Positions 1 to 8,348 of a stretch of DNA of 64,000 bases are shown one piece after another. Below the pieces are notes generated by a model. It saw nothing but the letters and a program-made list of their open reading frames with translations. It was not told where the DNA came from and did not search any database. This stretch comes from CAIVAT01 sp037133475 (GTDB lineage Bacteria > Bacteroidota > Bacteroidia > Bacteroidales > FEN-979), in contig JBAXOB010000003.1 of the NCBI GenBank assembly GCA_037133475.1, forward strand, positions 1-64,000, written 5' to 3'. The position numbers were made by a program, and so were the translations under genes. Within the stretch, counting starts at the first letter, position 1, and each line of letters opens with the position of its first letter.

Positions 1-71
<71 letters not shown>

Positions 72-74
72 GTA

Positions 75-92
75 TATTTTTGTGTACCTTTG
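75..92 (+). promoter_or_regulatory. Two overlapping candidate -7 boxes for era
   Basis: TATTTTTG (75-82) and TACCTTTG (85-92) both match TAnnTTTG on the plus strand, 65 to 75 bases before the era start. No clear TTG at the usual distance was found, because the upstream sequence is the tRNA gene itself. Confidence 0.45.
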
Positions 93-109
93 TACTTTAT
101 TTCAGAGTG

Positions 110-141
110 CAAAGATATGGTTTTATTTTGCTGTAAACCAA
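110..141 (-). promoter_or_regulatory. Candidate Bacteroidota promoter for the initiator tRNA
   Basis: On the minus strand TATCTTTG (117-110) matches the Bacteroidota -7 consensus TAnnTTTG, with TTG at 141-139, 21 bases upstream. The predicted start lies about 30 bases before the mature tRNA. Confidence 0.55.
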
Positions 142-156
142 AATTTAGAAAAAAAT

Positions 157-1038
157 ATGTCACATAAAGCGGGATTCGTCTCAATCATTGGTTATCCGAA
201 TGTTGGGAAATCCACCCTCATGAATGCCTTGCTGGGAGAAAAATTGTCGATCATCACACCCAAGGCGCAAACCACGCGCCACAGGATCATGGGTATCTTT
301 AGTGGCGATGATTACCAGGTGGTCTATTCCGACACCCCGGGGGTGATCAAACCCCATTATAAACTGCACAGGGCCATGATGGCAGCCGTCTTCTCCTCTA
401 TGGACGACGCGGATGTGATCCTGCTGGTGACCGAGCCGGGCAACGACTTCAGCCAGGAGGATATCCTGAAAAAACTGGCCGAAACCACCTCCCCGGTCAT
501 CGTCGTGATCAACAAGATCGACCTGGGAAATATGGAGATCCTGGAATCGGAAGTTGAAAAATGGAAGAATAAGATGGAAAAGGCAACCATCCTGCCTGTC
601 TCGGCGCTTCACAAACTCAACCTCGACCAGGTTTTCAAGGCGATCCTGCACCATCTGCCCGAATCTCCCGCCTTCTACCCTAAGGATGAACTGACCGACC
701 GCAGCCAGCGCTTCTTTGTTTCGGAGATCATCAGGGAGAAGATCCTGCTGAATTTCTCCCAGGAGGTTCCCTATTCCACGGAGGTGGCCGTCGAATCCTT
801 TATCGAAGAGGACCACCTGACGCGGATCTCGGCAACAATCTTCGTTGCACGCGAAACCCAGAAGGGCATATTGCTCGGACACCAGGGCTCTGCCATCAAA
901 AAGCTGGGAACCGATGCCCGCCGCGATATCGAAGTATTCCTCGACAAACATATCTTTCTCGAACTGAGGGTGAAAGTCTCAAAAGACTGGCGCGAAGATG
1001 ACAGGGCACTTAAGAGGTTCGGGTACAATGTTGAATGA
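157..1038 (+). CDS. era: GTPase Era
   Basis: Era is a membrane-associated GTPase that binds the 3' end of 16S rRNA and is needed for 30S subunit maturation. The 293-residue product has G1 GYPNVGKST (residues 12-20), G3 DTPG (59-62), G4 NKID (119-122) and a VSAL G5 motif near 150, followed by a C-terminal KH RNA-binding domain (about 210-290). Length is normal for the family. The frame is open further upstream into the tRNA gene, but ATG 157 directly precedes the conserved N-terminus MSHKAGFVSIIG, so it was chosen. It diverges from the tRNA gene and lies upstream of der, another ribosome-assembly GTPase. Its stop codon lies in the first copy of a short repeat. Confidence 0.97.
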   Translation: MSHKAGFVSIIGYPNVGKSTLMNALLGEKLSIITPKAQTTRHRIMGIFSGDDYQVVYSDTPGVIKPHYKLHRAMMAAVFSSMDDADVILLVTEPGNDFSQEDILKKLAETTSPVIVVINKIDLGNMEILESEVEKWKNKMEKATILPVSALHKLNLDQVFKAILHHLPESPAFYPKDELTDRSQRFFVSEIIREKILLNFSQEVPYSTEVAVESFIEEDHLTRISATIFVARETQKGILLGHQGSAIKKLGTDARRDIEVFLDKHIFLELRVKVSKDWREDDRALKRFGYNVE

Positions 1039-1200
1039 AAAGAATGCAGGAATGCAGGAATGAAAAGAATGCAGGAATGCAGGAATGAAAAGAATGCAGA
1101 CAATGCAGACAATGCAGGCAATGCAGACAATGCAAATAATGCAAATAATGCAGACAATGCAAATTATGCAAATTTTGCAAATAATGCAGACAATGAAAAC
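1033..1200. repeat. Compound tandem repeat after era: 25-bp units then twelve 9-bp units
   Basis: Two 25-bp units begin at 1033 and 1058, with a partial third at 1083; each contains GAATGAAAAG followed by two AATGCAG segments. The first unit includes the era stop codon. From 1093 to 1200 come twelve 9-bp units of the form AATGCAGAC or AATGCAAAT with single-base variants. The strand is purine-rich. In one frame the 9-mers would encode an Asn-Ala-Asp/Asn tripeptide (61-codon frame at 1060-1245), but base changes alter the encoded residues freely, so coding is unlikely. Confidence 0.9.
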
Positions 1201-1335
1201 AAGATAACCAATGGAAAATATACCATTTTTGTTAGCAGAAAATGAGATAGTTGCTTTGTCGCCAATAATAAATAACTAATATCCATTTAAAATGGTAACC
1301 TCATCAGTTAACCCTTTGTTACATCTACAAATCAT

Positions 1336-1495
1336 CACATCACCACATCATCACATCAGCACATCATCACATCATCACATCATCACCTCAGCACATCAGC
1401 ACATCAGCACATCAGCACATCAGCACATCAGCACATCAGCACATCATCACATCACCACATCACCACATCAGCACATCAGCACATCAGCACATCAG
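1336..1495. repeat. Twenty tandem copies of an 8-bp repeat, CACATCAN, upstream of der
   Basis: Exactly twenty 8-bp units fill 160 bp. Nineteen read CACATCA plus G, T or C; one (1384-1391) reads CACCTCAG. The longest run of identical units is six copies of CACATCAG at 1392-1439, and a run of four lies at 1464-1495. The array ends 26 bp before the der start codon. Because 8 is not a multiple of 3, gain or loss of a unit changes the frame of any translation through it and changes the distance between upstream signals and der. The sequence between the two arrays (1201-1335) has no exact TAnnTTTG promoter. Confidence 0.95.
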
Positions 1496-1521
1496 CACAT
1501 TAAAACATTAGAAACAAGATT

Positions 1522-2892
1522 ATGACAAATATTATTGCAATCGTAGGCCGCCCGAATGTTGGAAAATCCACATTATTTAACCGTTTGTGTGGTGGCCGCG
1601 ATGCCATCGTCGACCCTACAAGCGGGGTTACGCGCGACCGTCACTACGGCCACGGGGATTGGAATGGAAAGATGTACTCGGTGATCGATACCGGTGGATA
1701 TGTTGACCAGTCGGGCGACGTTTTTGAGGCAGAGATCAAAAAGCAGGTCAGGCTGGCCATCGATGAGTCGGATGTGATCCTTTTCATGGTGGATGCCAAG
1801 GAGGGACTCACCGCCATGGACGAAGATGTTGCCCAGATGATGCGCCGGACGAAGAAGCGGGTCATTCTCGTTGTCAACAAGGTTGACAGCTATAAGATGA
1901 TCAACGACGTTCATGAATTTCATAAACTGGGATTGGGCGAATTTTTTGCAATTGCCTCCACCAGCGGCACCGGCACCGGCGACCTGATGGATGAGGTTGT
2001 CCGTGAATTCCCGGCTGAGACTGAAATAACGCTTAACGAAGCAGGGGAGGAGGTTCAGAATCCGGATTCAGCTCAACAGGGTAATAACGCAGCCATGCTG
2101 GATGATTTGCCCAAAATCGCCATCGTGGGACGACCCAACGCCGGCAAATCCTCGCTGGTCAACATGCTGCTGGGAATCGACAGGAATATCGTAACGCCGA
2201 TCCCCGGCACCACCCGGGATTCAATCCATACACACTACCAGTATTTCGGACTGGACTTCAACCTTATCGACACCGCCGGTATCCGCAAAAAGGCCAAGGT
2301 CACCGAAAATGTCGAATTCTATTCGGTCATGCGCGCCATACGGTCGATTGAAAGCAGCGATGTATGCATCCTGATGGTGGACGCGGAGCGTGGCTTCGAA
2401 GCCCAGGACCTGAACATCTTTTCACTGATCGAAAAAAATCATAAGGGGGTCGTCATCCTGGTCAACAAGTGGGACCTGGTGGAAAAAGTCACCAATACCC
2501 ATAAGGAATTTGAAGAGAATATCCGGGATCAGATCAAACCCTTCACCGATGTCCCGATCGTGTTCACCTCCGTGGTAACCAAACAACGCATCTTTAAAGC
2601 GGTTGAGACGGCTATCGAGGTGTTTAAGAATAAATCTAAAAAGATAAGCACATCCTCCCTCAACGATTTTATCCTGCCGATCCTGCAGGATATGCCGCCC
2701 CCCGTGGTAAAGGGAAAATATGTCCGGATCAAGTATGCCATGCAGCTGCCCACGGCATTTCCCTCGTTCGCGTTTTTTTGCAACCATCCTCAATACTTAA
2801 AGGAGTCATATAAGCGTTTTATTGAGAACAAGCTGCGTGAAAAATTCGATTTCACAGGCGTTCCGATCGAAATTTATTTCCGGCAAAAATAG
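1522..2892 (+). CDS. der: GTPase Der (EngA), double-GTPase ribosome assembly factor
   Basis: Der acts in assembly of the 50S ribosomal subunit and is usually essential. The 456-residue protein has two tandem G domains, the first with GRPNVGKST (about residues 9-17) and NKVD, the second with GRPNAGKSS (203-211), DTAG and NKWD, then the C-terminal KH-like domain with a normal ending. Start ATG 1522 directly precedes the conserved TNIIAIVGRPNVGKS. The gene follows the 8-bp repeat array by 26 bp and is followed after 4 bp by the S4-domain gene, so 1522-4068 looks like one transcript. No good promoter was found just upstream; co-transcription with era through the repeats is possible. Confidence 0.97.
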   Translation: MTNIIAIVGRPNVGKSTLFNRLCGGRDAIVDPTSGVTRDRHYGHGDWNGKMYSVIDTGGYVDQSGDVFEAEIKKQVRLAIDESDVILFMVDAKEGLTAMDEDVAQMMRRTKKRVILVVNKVDSYKMINDVHEFHKLGLGEFFAIASTSGTGTGDLMDEVVREFPAETEITLNEAGEEVQNPDSAQQGNNAAMLDDLPKIAIVGRPNAGKSSLVNMLLGIDRNIVTPIPGTTRDSIHTHYQYFGLDFNLIDTAGIRKKAKVTENVEFYSVMRAIRSIESSDVCILMVDAERGFEAQDLNIFSLIEKNHKGVVILVNKWDLVEKVTNTHKEFEENIRDQIKPFTDVPIVFTSVVTKQRIFKAVETAIEVFKNKSKKISTSSLNDFILPILQDMPPPVVKGKYVRIKYAMQLPTAFPSFAFFCNHPQYLKESYKRFIENKLREKFDFTGVPIEIYFRQK

Positions 2893-2896
2893 GCTG

Positions 2897-3283
2897 ATGG
2901 ACCAGGGGGTACGTATTGACAAATGGTTGTGGGCGGTGAGGGTTTTTAAAACACGCAGCCTGGCATCGGATGCCTGCCGGTCGGGGAAGGTGAAGATCCT
3001 GGACAAGGTTGTCAAGCCCTCCCGTGAGGTAAAAATTGACGAGGTTATCACGATATCCCTGCCTCCGATCCTCAGGACAGTCAGGGTGATCACCCTGGCG
3101 GGGAACCGGGTTTCGGCCCGGCTGGTACCCGATTTGATGGAGGACCTTACACCTGATTCGGAATATCAGAAACTGAAACAAAACCACGAGCCGGGTTTTG
3201 AATTCAGGGAAAGGGGAACCGGACGTCCGACCAAACGGGAACGCAGAGAAATCGAATTTCTCAAGTTATATTTAGACGAATGA
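2897..3283 (+). CDS. S4-domain RNA-binding protein, Hsp15/RqcP-like
   Basis: A 128-residue basic protein. An S4 RNA-binding domain occupies the N-terminal half (VRIDKWLWAVRVFKTRSLA, about residues 5-65), as in the heat-shock protein Hsp15 (HslR), which binds free 50S subunits carrying stalled nascent chains. The C-terminal tail is charged (RERGTGRPTKRERREI). Start ATG 2897 lies 4 bp after the der stop; a longer frame would run back inside der. It overlaps the next gene by ATGA. Family assignment is firm; which of the Hsp15/RqcP functions it has is inferred from size and domain order only. Confidence 0.82.
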   Translation: MDQGVRIDKWLWAVRVFKTRSLASDACRSGKVKILDKVVKPSREVKIDEVITISLPPILRTVRVITLAGNRVSARLVPDLMEDLTPDSEYQKLKQNHEPGFEFRERGTGRPTKRERREIEFLKLYLDE

Positions 3284-4068
3284 TTGACAAGCGATTCCCA
3301 AGTCTTGACGAACTGGCTTTCGAAGGCAGGAACAAGGCATACGGGGCTTATGACCAACGTAGAAAATATTTCAGGAACCTGCTGATATCGCTGGGAATAG
3401 GCGTGCTGGTCATCTCCATTGCCGTTGGCATTCCCTGGCTCTATTTTTCCCTTCAGCCGGTATTGCTCGTTGAAGGGGACATGATGTACGATGTCGCCTA
3501 TTATGATATGAGCGCCCCCCCCGACATGGATGCAAGCAAACTGGCGCAGGCATTGGCCAAGCCCGTGCCTGACCAGCCGCAGGTGCCCGTGGTGACCGAT
3601 TCGGTAAAGCCTGAGGAACAAAAACCTGTTGAAGATCCGCCGGAACCGAAAAAGGAGATTGAAAATCTTAAAACTGATTCCCTGGCAAAGGCCGGAGGAT
3701 CCGGTGCGGGGGAGGGGACTGGTCCTGAAGCCGGCCTGACATCGGTCATCGATGTCTATCCGCGTTTCCCGGGTGGGGATGAGTCGCGTCTGTACTATTT
3801 GCGTCAGCATACCCGTTATCCCGAAGCCGCCATGAAAAGCCTGATCCAGGGCACGGTGATGGTGGTTTTTATTGTTGAACTGGATGGATCGCTTTCAAAT
3901 GTAAAGGTGTCACAGAAGATAGGCGGTGGATGTGACGAAGAGGCCATCAGGGTTACCCGCGAGATGCCACGGTGGGAACCCGGGAAACGCAACGGCCGTG
4001 CCGTGCGGGTGATGGTACGAATGCCTGTCGTTTTCAGGATGCCCGGCGGACGCTCCGGGCCCAAATAA
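3280..4068 (+). CDS. TonB-like energy transducer
   Basis: A 262-residue TonB-family protein that would couple the inner-membrane proton motive force to TonB-dependent outer-membrane transporters. It has the Bacteroidota-type cytoplasmic start (FEGRNKAYGAYDQRRKY), one membrane segment (about residues 32-56), a proline/glutamate-rich periplasmic linker (about 85-150) and a C-terminal TonB domain (about 160-255, with YPEAAMKSLIQGTVMVVF). ExbB/ExbD are not nearby. It overlaps the S4-domain gene by 4 bp, and a strong terminator follows. The window also holds two TonB-dependent receptor genes it could serve, though pairing cannot be told from sequence. Confidence 0.85.
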   Translation: MIDKRFPSLDELAFEGRNKAYGAYDQRRKYFRNLLISLGIGVLVISIAVGIPWLYFSLQPVLLVEGDMMYDVAYYDMSAPPDMDASKLAQALAKPVPDQPQVPVVTDSVKPEEQKPVEDPPEPKKEIENLKTDSLAKAGGSGAGEGTGPEAGLTSVIDVYPRFPGGDESRLYYLRQHTRYPEAAMKSLIQGTVMVVFIVELDGSLSNVKVSQKIGGGCDEEAIRVTREMPRWEPGKRNGRAVRVMVRMPVVFRMPGGRSGPK

Positions 4069-4092
4069 AAAAGGGGCTTTCGGCCCCTTTTT
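4068..4092. terminator. Bidirectional terminator between convergent genes
   Basis: AAAAAGGGGC, loop ctttcg region, then GCCCCTTTTT: a ten-pair stem flanked by A and T runs, usable from both strands. It ends the era-side gene block (plus) and the small secreted protein gene (minus). Confidence 0.88.
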
Positions 4093-4119
4093 ACAATTAC
4101 AGGTCACCCTGCGATCTGA

Positions 4120-4353
4120 TTATTTTTTCTCTGGAGTAGTAGTGGCTTTTTTATCGTCTTTTGCACAGCAACCTTTGGCATCTTTTGAATGGGTGCAGCT
4201 TTTCTTATCTTTCATATCACACCCGGCTTTTGAATCTTTGCCAACAGTTTCGGTTTTTGCAGCAGCAGGTTTTGCAGCTTTATCCTGAGCCTGAGCAAAA
4301 GTCATGCCTGCGAGAAGAACGACTGCCGAAAATAACAAAACAACTTTTTTCAT
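4120..4353 (-). CDS. Small secreted Lys/Cys-rich protein
   Basis: 77 residues, no recognised family. Residues 1-22 form a typical signal peptide (MKKVVLLFSAVVLLAGMTFA), so the mature chain of about 55 residues is periplasmic or outside. It is rich in Lys, Ala and Thr with four Cys residues in a core (CDMKDKKSC, then CTHSKDAKGCC pattern) plus a His, suggesting metal binding or disulfides; that is inference. It stands alone, with a good promoter at 4400-4430 and the shared terminator downstream. Composition like this occurs in many small Bacteroidota secreted proteins of unknown role. Confidence 0.68.
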   Translation of the reverse strand: MKKVVLLFSAVVLLAGMTFAQAQDKAAKPAAAKTETVGKDSKAGCDMKDKKSCTHSKDAKGCCAKDDKKATTTPEKK

Positions 4354-4399
4354 GATTATTTGGATTTAGAGGTTGATTAATGATTTACATAGAATAATG

Positions 4400-4430
4400 C
4401 AAAATTAAACTAAGCAACTGTAATGTGCAA
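4400..4430 (-). promoter_or_regulatory. Promoter of the small secreted protein gene
   Basis: On the minus strand TAATTTTG (4407-4400) matches TAnnTTTG and a TTG (4430-4428) lies 20 bases upstream, close to the usual 19. Predicted leader is about 40 bases. Confidence 0.6.
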
Positions 4431-4466
4431 TTTTATTTTGTTAATTATTTGTTAAGCTAAAAAAAT

Positions 4467-6818
4467 TCATGTACCCGCCAGAACTTCATCCATCAGGTCG
4501 ATAAGCGTCTTTTTATCAAATGGTTTGGCGATATGACAGGTACATCCGGCGGCATAGAGCTGCTCCTTATCCTCATCCATCGTATAGCCTGTAACAGCAA
4601 TAATGGGCGTTTGCGAATACCCGGCGATCTGCCTGATTTCGCGCGTTGCCTCGATCCCGTTCATTCCGTAACCCAGGTGAATGTCCATCAGGATGGCATC
4701 AAACTGCTTTTCCCTTGCCATCAAAATGGCCGTAGCCGCATCGGGTGCATATTCAACCCTGCAGGTGTTGCGCAGGAAGAGAATCGTAAGCTCCTTATTC
4801 ACCTTGTTGTCCTCGACGAGCAATACAACCGGCAGGATGTCTGAATGATTGTTTCCCGGGTGGTCAGCCACCTTGTCCTCCGCCATGGATTTGGTCTCGG
4901 GGAGTTCGTCAGCAGCCTGATTGCCGGGCAGCCATATGGAAAAGCATGATCCTTTGCCTGGTTCGCTTTCGATGGTAATCCTGCCATCCAAAAGGTCAAT
5001 GATTTTCTTGCTGATGGTAAGCCCTATGCCGCTGCCCTGGTATTTGCGTCCAAAACCTTCGCTGATCTGGCGGAACTCCTGGAAAATCAAATTGAAGAAG
5101 GCCTTATCGATTCCGATCCCGGTATCTGATATTTTTATTACAATCCATTCCTTCCCCGATTCACTGGCCTGGCTGGTTTCGACGGTAATGCCGCCATGAT
5201 CGGTGAATTTTATGGCATTGTCCAGTATCTGCTGAAACAGCTGTTTCAGCAAATGTTCATCTGTATTAATGGAGAACGACCTGATACCGGAAGTGTCCAT
5301 GAATATATTTTTCCCCGAAAAGCTGGATTGCAACGCTTTCAATACCGAAAAGATACAAGGGCCCAGCAACACGGTTTTCCTGGTGACACTGATATTCCCG
5401 GCTTCAAGCTGCGACAGGGTTATGATCGAATTCAGGGTCGCCATCAGCCGGCGGCCTGAATCGTAGATATTGTCAACCATGCTTTCATACTCGCTTTGGG
5501 CAAGTTCCTCCTTCAGGATTTCCGAAAATCCAAGGATCCCGTTTAGCGGTGTGCGCAGTTCATGGCTCATGTTGGCCAGGATGGAGGACTTCAGGCGGTC
5601 GGATTCTTCAGCCTTCTCCTTGGCTATGATCAATTCCTGCTCGAAAAGTTTACGGATGGTGATGTCCCTGTCGGCGCCCCGGTATCCTTTATAAACGCCC
5701 TGCTCGTCAAAAACAGCAATTCCGGAAGTCTCCAGGTATACGATATTCCCGTTTTTATGCTTTGCCCTGTTTACAAGGGCATTCAGGGGTTTGAACTGGT
5801 GTACAAAGCCGCGCACGCCATCCTTAACCCTGGTAATATCTTCCGGCAACAGAAAATCAAACGGGGATCTGCCGATCATCTCTTCCGGCAGGTAACCCAG
5901 GATATCGAACACCCGCTGCGAAACAAATGAGTACTTCCATTCAGCATTGATTTCCCAGATCCAGTCATTGGTAATGTCGACTATTTCGAGAAGACGCCGC
6001 TCGCTTTCACGCAGCTTTGTTTCGGCAAGTTTCCGTTGGGTTATATCGCGGAAGATGCCTAAAGTGCCTGTAAACCTGCCTTCAGTATCATACTGCGGCG
6101 TTGCGGTAACGATGATCCACCGACGCAATGCATCAGGACGGAGGATCTCAATTTCATAGATGCTTTTCTGCCCCTCTTTCCGCAATGCTGACTGGTGTTT
6201 GATCTCATCGATCGTTTGATCATCCAGGAACGAAAGCAGACTCCTTCCAATCAGTTCCTCAATGAGTAACCCGAAGATTTCACAGGCAGCAGGGTTGACA
6301 AAGGTGAAATTTTCATCAATATCGACCATTCCCAAACCCTCGCCACTGGTTTCCACCAGATCATAATACCGCTTGTTGCTGGAAAGCAGAGCCGTCTCGG
6401 TTTCCCGTAATTCACGGATATCACGGGCGATAATAATAAAAACAGGGACGCCGGGTGCTATAACCTTTCGCATATTGACCCGGACGGGGATCCTTAACCC
6501 ATCACGACGCTTCCAGAATGTTTCCAGGTTGAATATAATTTCCTCCCTGATAGCCTTGTTCTCTCCTTCAGGCGAAAACATGTCAGGTGCCTCGCTCATA
6601 ATTTCGGACATGGGTAATCCCGAAATCTCCGGTTGCTGATAACCCAGCATGGTAAGACATTCATGGTTTGCCTGCAACACAATGCCCCTGGTGGCTTCGA
6701 CCACCATAATAGCCTCACTGTCGAGATCAAACATTGTCTGATATACGGCATATAATTTATGAAGGGCCCCTGCAGGGTCATTCACCATGTCAATTCCGGA
6801 TATCAAACCCTCATTCAT
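4467..6818 (-). CDS. Hybrid sensor histidine kinase with three PAS domains and a receiver
   Basis: 783 residues. Order: three PAS domains (about 20-135, 148-265, 275-395), a HisKA domain with phospho-acceptor His419 in ANMSHELRTPLNG, a HATPase domain (about 490-640; N box DNAIKF, G box DTGIGID) and a C-terminal receiver (about 665-783) with the acceptor Asp712 in LMDIHL. There is no membrane segment or signal peptide, so it probably senses a cytoplasmic signal through its PAS domains. ATG 6818 was chosen over a TTG two codons upstream. No response regulator or phosphotransfer protein is adjacent, so it is an orphan whose partner and target are unknown. Confidence 0.92.
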   Translation of the reverse strand: MNEGLISGIDMVNDPAGALHKLYAVYQTMFDLDSEAIMVVEATRGIVLQANHECLTMLGYQQPEISGLPMSEIMSEAPDMFSPEGENKAIREEIIFNLETFWKRRDGLRIPVRVNMRKVIAPGVPVFIIIARDIRELRETETALLSSNKRYYDLVETSGEGLGMVDIDENFTFVNPAACEIFGLLIEELIGRSLLSFLDDQTIDEIKHQSALRKEGQKSIYEIEILRPDALRRWIIVTATPQYDTEGRFTGTLGIFRDITQRKLAETKLRESERRLLEIVDITNDWIWEINAEWKYSFVSQRVFDILGYLPEEMIGRSPFDFLLPEDITRVKDGVRGFVHQFKPLNALVNRAKHKNGNIVYLETSGIAVFDEQGVYKGYRGADRDITIRKLFEQELIIAKEKAEESDRLKSSILANMSHELRTPLNGILGFSEILKEELAQSEYESMVDNIYDSGRRLMATLNSIITLSQLEAGNISVTRKTVLLGPCIFSVLKALQSSFSGKNIFMDTSGIRSFSINTDEHLLKQLFQQILDNAIKFTDHGGITVETSQASESGKEWIVIKISDTGIGIDKAFFNLIFQEFRQISEGFGRKYQGSGIGLTISKKIIDLLDGRITIESEPGKGSCFSIWLPGNQAADELPETKSMAEDKVADHPGNNHSDILPVVLLVEDNKVNKELTILFLRNTCRVEYAPDAATAILMAREKQFDAILMDIHLGYGMNGIEATREIRQIAGYSQTPIIAVTGYTMDEDKEQLYAAGCTCHIAKPFDKKTLIDLMDEVLAGT

Positions 6819-6942
6819 ACTCAATATAACTCTTTTTTCCTTTGGTTATTTTCTTTCTGTTTACAAAGCCAAAGGTCATAATAATTTTTAAATATACCTA
6901 ACCTGATCATAAAGATATGTTCTGGGGCATAAAGTGGATGAG

Positions 6943-7395
6943 TTACTCCTTGTCCAGGGTGTCGATCAGGATGGTCACCGGCCCGTCATTGACCAGTTCC
7001 ACCGCCATCATGGCCCCGAATACACCCCTTTCGACCCTCCTGCCAAGTTCCAGTTCAAGCTGTGTGATAAACTGGTTGTATACCGGGACAGCCGTCTCCG
7101 GCCTGGAAGCACGTATGTACGAAGGACGGTTCCCCTTCCTGGTACTGGCATGCAGCGTGAACTGGCTCACCACCAGGATATCGCCACCCTTGTCCCTGAC
7201 AGAAAAATTCATGACACCCGATTCATCATTGAAGATGCGCAGATTCACCAGTTTGGAAGCCAGCCATTCGATATCCGCTGATCCGTCCCGCTCTTCGATT
7301 CCCAGGAGAACAAGCAAGCCGCATCCGATTTTTCCGGCAACAACCTGGTCAATGGTGACAGAGGCGGATGTAACCCGCTGGATAACTGCTCTCAT
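6943..7395 (-). CDS. dtd: D-aminoacyl-tRNA deacylase
   Basis: A 150-residue DTD-family enzyme that hydrolyses D-amino acids (and glycine mischarged on tRNA-Ala) from tRNA. It shows the family's catalytic SQFTLHA motif (about residues 78-84) and the NDGPVT motif near the C-terminus (the NxGPxT cis-proline region belongs to a separate conserved loop), and starts with the conserved MRAVIQRV. Length matches the family. It is a single gene 124 bp upstream of the sensor kinase on the same strand; co-transcription is possible but not evident. Confidence 0.95.
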   Translation of the reverse strand: MRAVIQRVTSASVTIDQVVAGKIGCGLLVLLGIEERDGSADIEWLASKLVNLRIFNDESGVMNFSVRDKGGDILVVSQFTLHASTRKGNRPSYIRASRPETAVPVYNQFITQLELELGRRVERGVFGAMMAVELVNDGPVTILIDTLDKE

Positions 7396-7545
7396 AAATG
7401 TTTACCGATATAAATACCACCAGGATTGACATCGTGGAACCCTGCGGCTTCAAGGAGGTTAAAATTACCAAATAGTTCCGGATTTTGCACAAAATTGTTT
7501 TGCTTTTGTTCCCGCCAGGCTGGTCGCTGACTGCCCTTTTTATTG

Positions 7546-7553
7546 TAGATTTG
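7546..7553 (+). promoter_or_regulatory. Candidate -7 box for pdxJ
   Basis: TAGATTTG matches TAnnTTTG, 17 bases before the pdxJ start codon, giving a very short predicted leader. No TTG at the ideal distance. Confidence 0.42.
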
Positions 7554-7570
7554 CACCAAACAAGCCGGAA

Positions 7571-8287
7571 ATGACCAGATTAAGCGTTAATATCAATAAA
7601 ATAGCGACTTTGCGCAACGCGCGCGGAGGCGATATGCCCAACGTTGTTAAAGCGGCACTTGACATCGAACGATTCGGCGCAGAAGGAATTACCGTTCATC
7701 CCCGCCCCGACGAACGGCACATACGCTATAAAGATGTATTTGACCTGAAGCCGTTGCTGGGAACCGAATTTAACATTGAGGGTTACCCTTCGCGCGATTT
7801 CATCGACATGGTTTGCAGGGTAAAACCCGGGCAGGTCACCCTGGTGCCCGACCCTCCCGGTGTTCTGACCTCCAATGCAGGTTGGGATACCTTTCAGCAT
7901 CAGTCGTTCCTGCAGGAGGTTATTACGGAATTTAAAAATAACGGGATCAGGACTTCCGTGTTTATTGACCCAAACCCCGAAATGATCCGCCAGGCTGTAA
8001 AAACAGGAACCGACCGTATTGAACTTTATACGGAATCATATGCCAGTAATTTTCATTATAACAGCGCCAAAGCCATAAGCCCTTTTGTGGAAGCGGCGGC
8101 TGCAGCCGACGAGGCCGGCCTTGGCATCAATGCAGGCCATGACCTGAACCTTGACAATCTTCAATATTTCGCACAGAACATCCCGGGATTACTGGAGGTG
8201 TCGATCGGTCACGCGCTGATCTGCGATGCCCTTTACCTGGGTCTCGAAAATACTGTTCAACTCTACCTGAGGCAGTTGAAAAGCTGA
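7571..8287 (+). CDS. pdxJ: Pyridoxine 5'-phosphate synthase
   Basis: PdxJ condenses 1-deoxy-D-xylulose 5-phosphate with 3-amino-2-oxopropyl phosphate to make pyridoxine 5'-phosphate in the DXP-dependent vitamin B6 route. The 238-residue TIM barrel begins with the typical LSVNINKIATLRNARGG, and shows ITVHPRPDERHI, the LVPDPPG region and the C-terminal phosphate-binding GHDLNLDN. Full length. Several PLP enzymes lie in this window (KamA, SPT, the class V aminotransferase). PdxA is not seen here. Confidence 0.96.
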   Translation: MTRLSVNINKIATLRNARGGDMPNVVKAALDIERFGAEGITVHPRPDERHIRYKDVFDLKPLLGTEFNIEGYPSRDFIDMVCRVKPGQVTLVPDPPGVLTSNAGWDTFQHQSFLQEVITEFKNNGIRTSVFIDPNPEMIRQAVKTGTDRIELYTESYASNFHYNSAKAISPFVEAAAAADEAGLGINAGHDLNLDNLQYFAQNIPGLLEVSIGHALICDALYLGLENTVQLYLRQLKS

Positions 8288-8348
8288 TCTTACGCCCCTT
8301 TCCATCTGGATCTTTCTGCAGGGATACTCATTTTTCACAATAAAAAGG

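Noticed and set aside
181..951. 256-codon minus-strand frame opposite era
   Set aside because: Covers era's conserved GTPase motifs in antisense and has no features of its own.
1060..1245. 61-codon frame coding Asn-Ala-Asp/Asn repeats after era
   Set aside because: The frame is forced by the 9-bp unit; substitutions are not biased to silent ones and there is no promoter or start context.
1336..1495. Possible CRISPR array in the tandem repeat before der
   Set aside because: Units are only 8 bp with no spacers and no cas genes; this is a simple tandem repeat.
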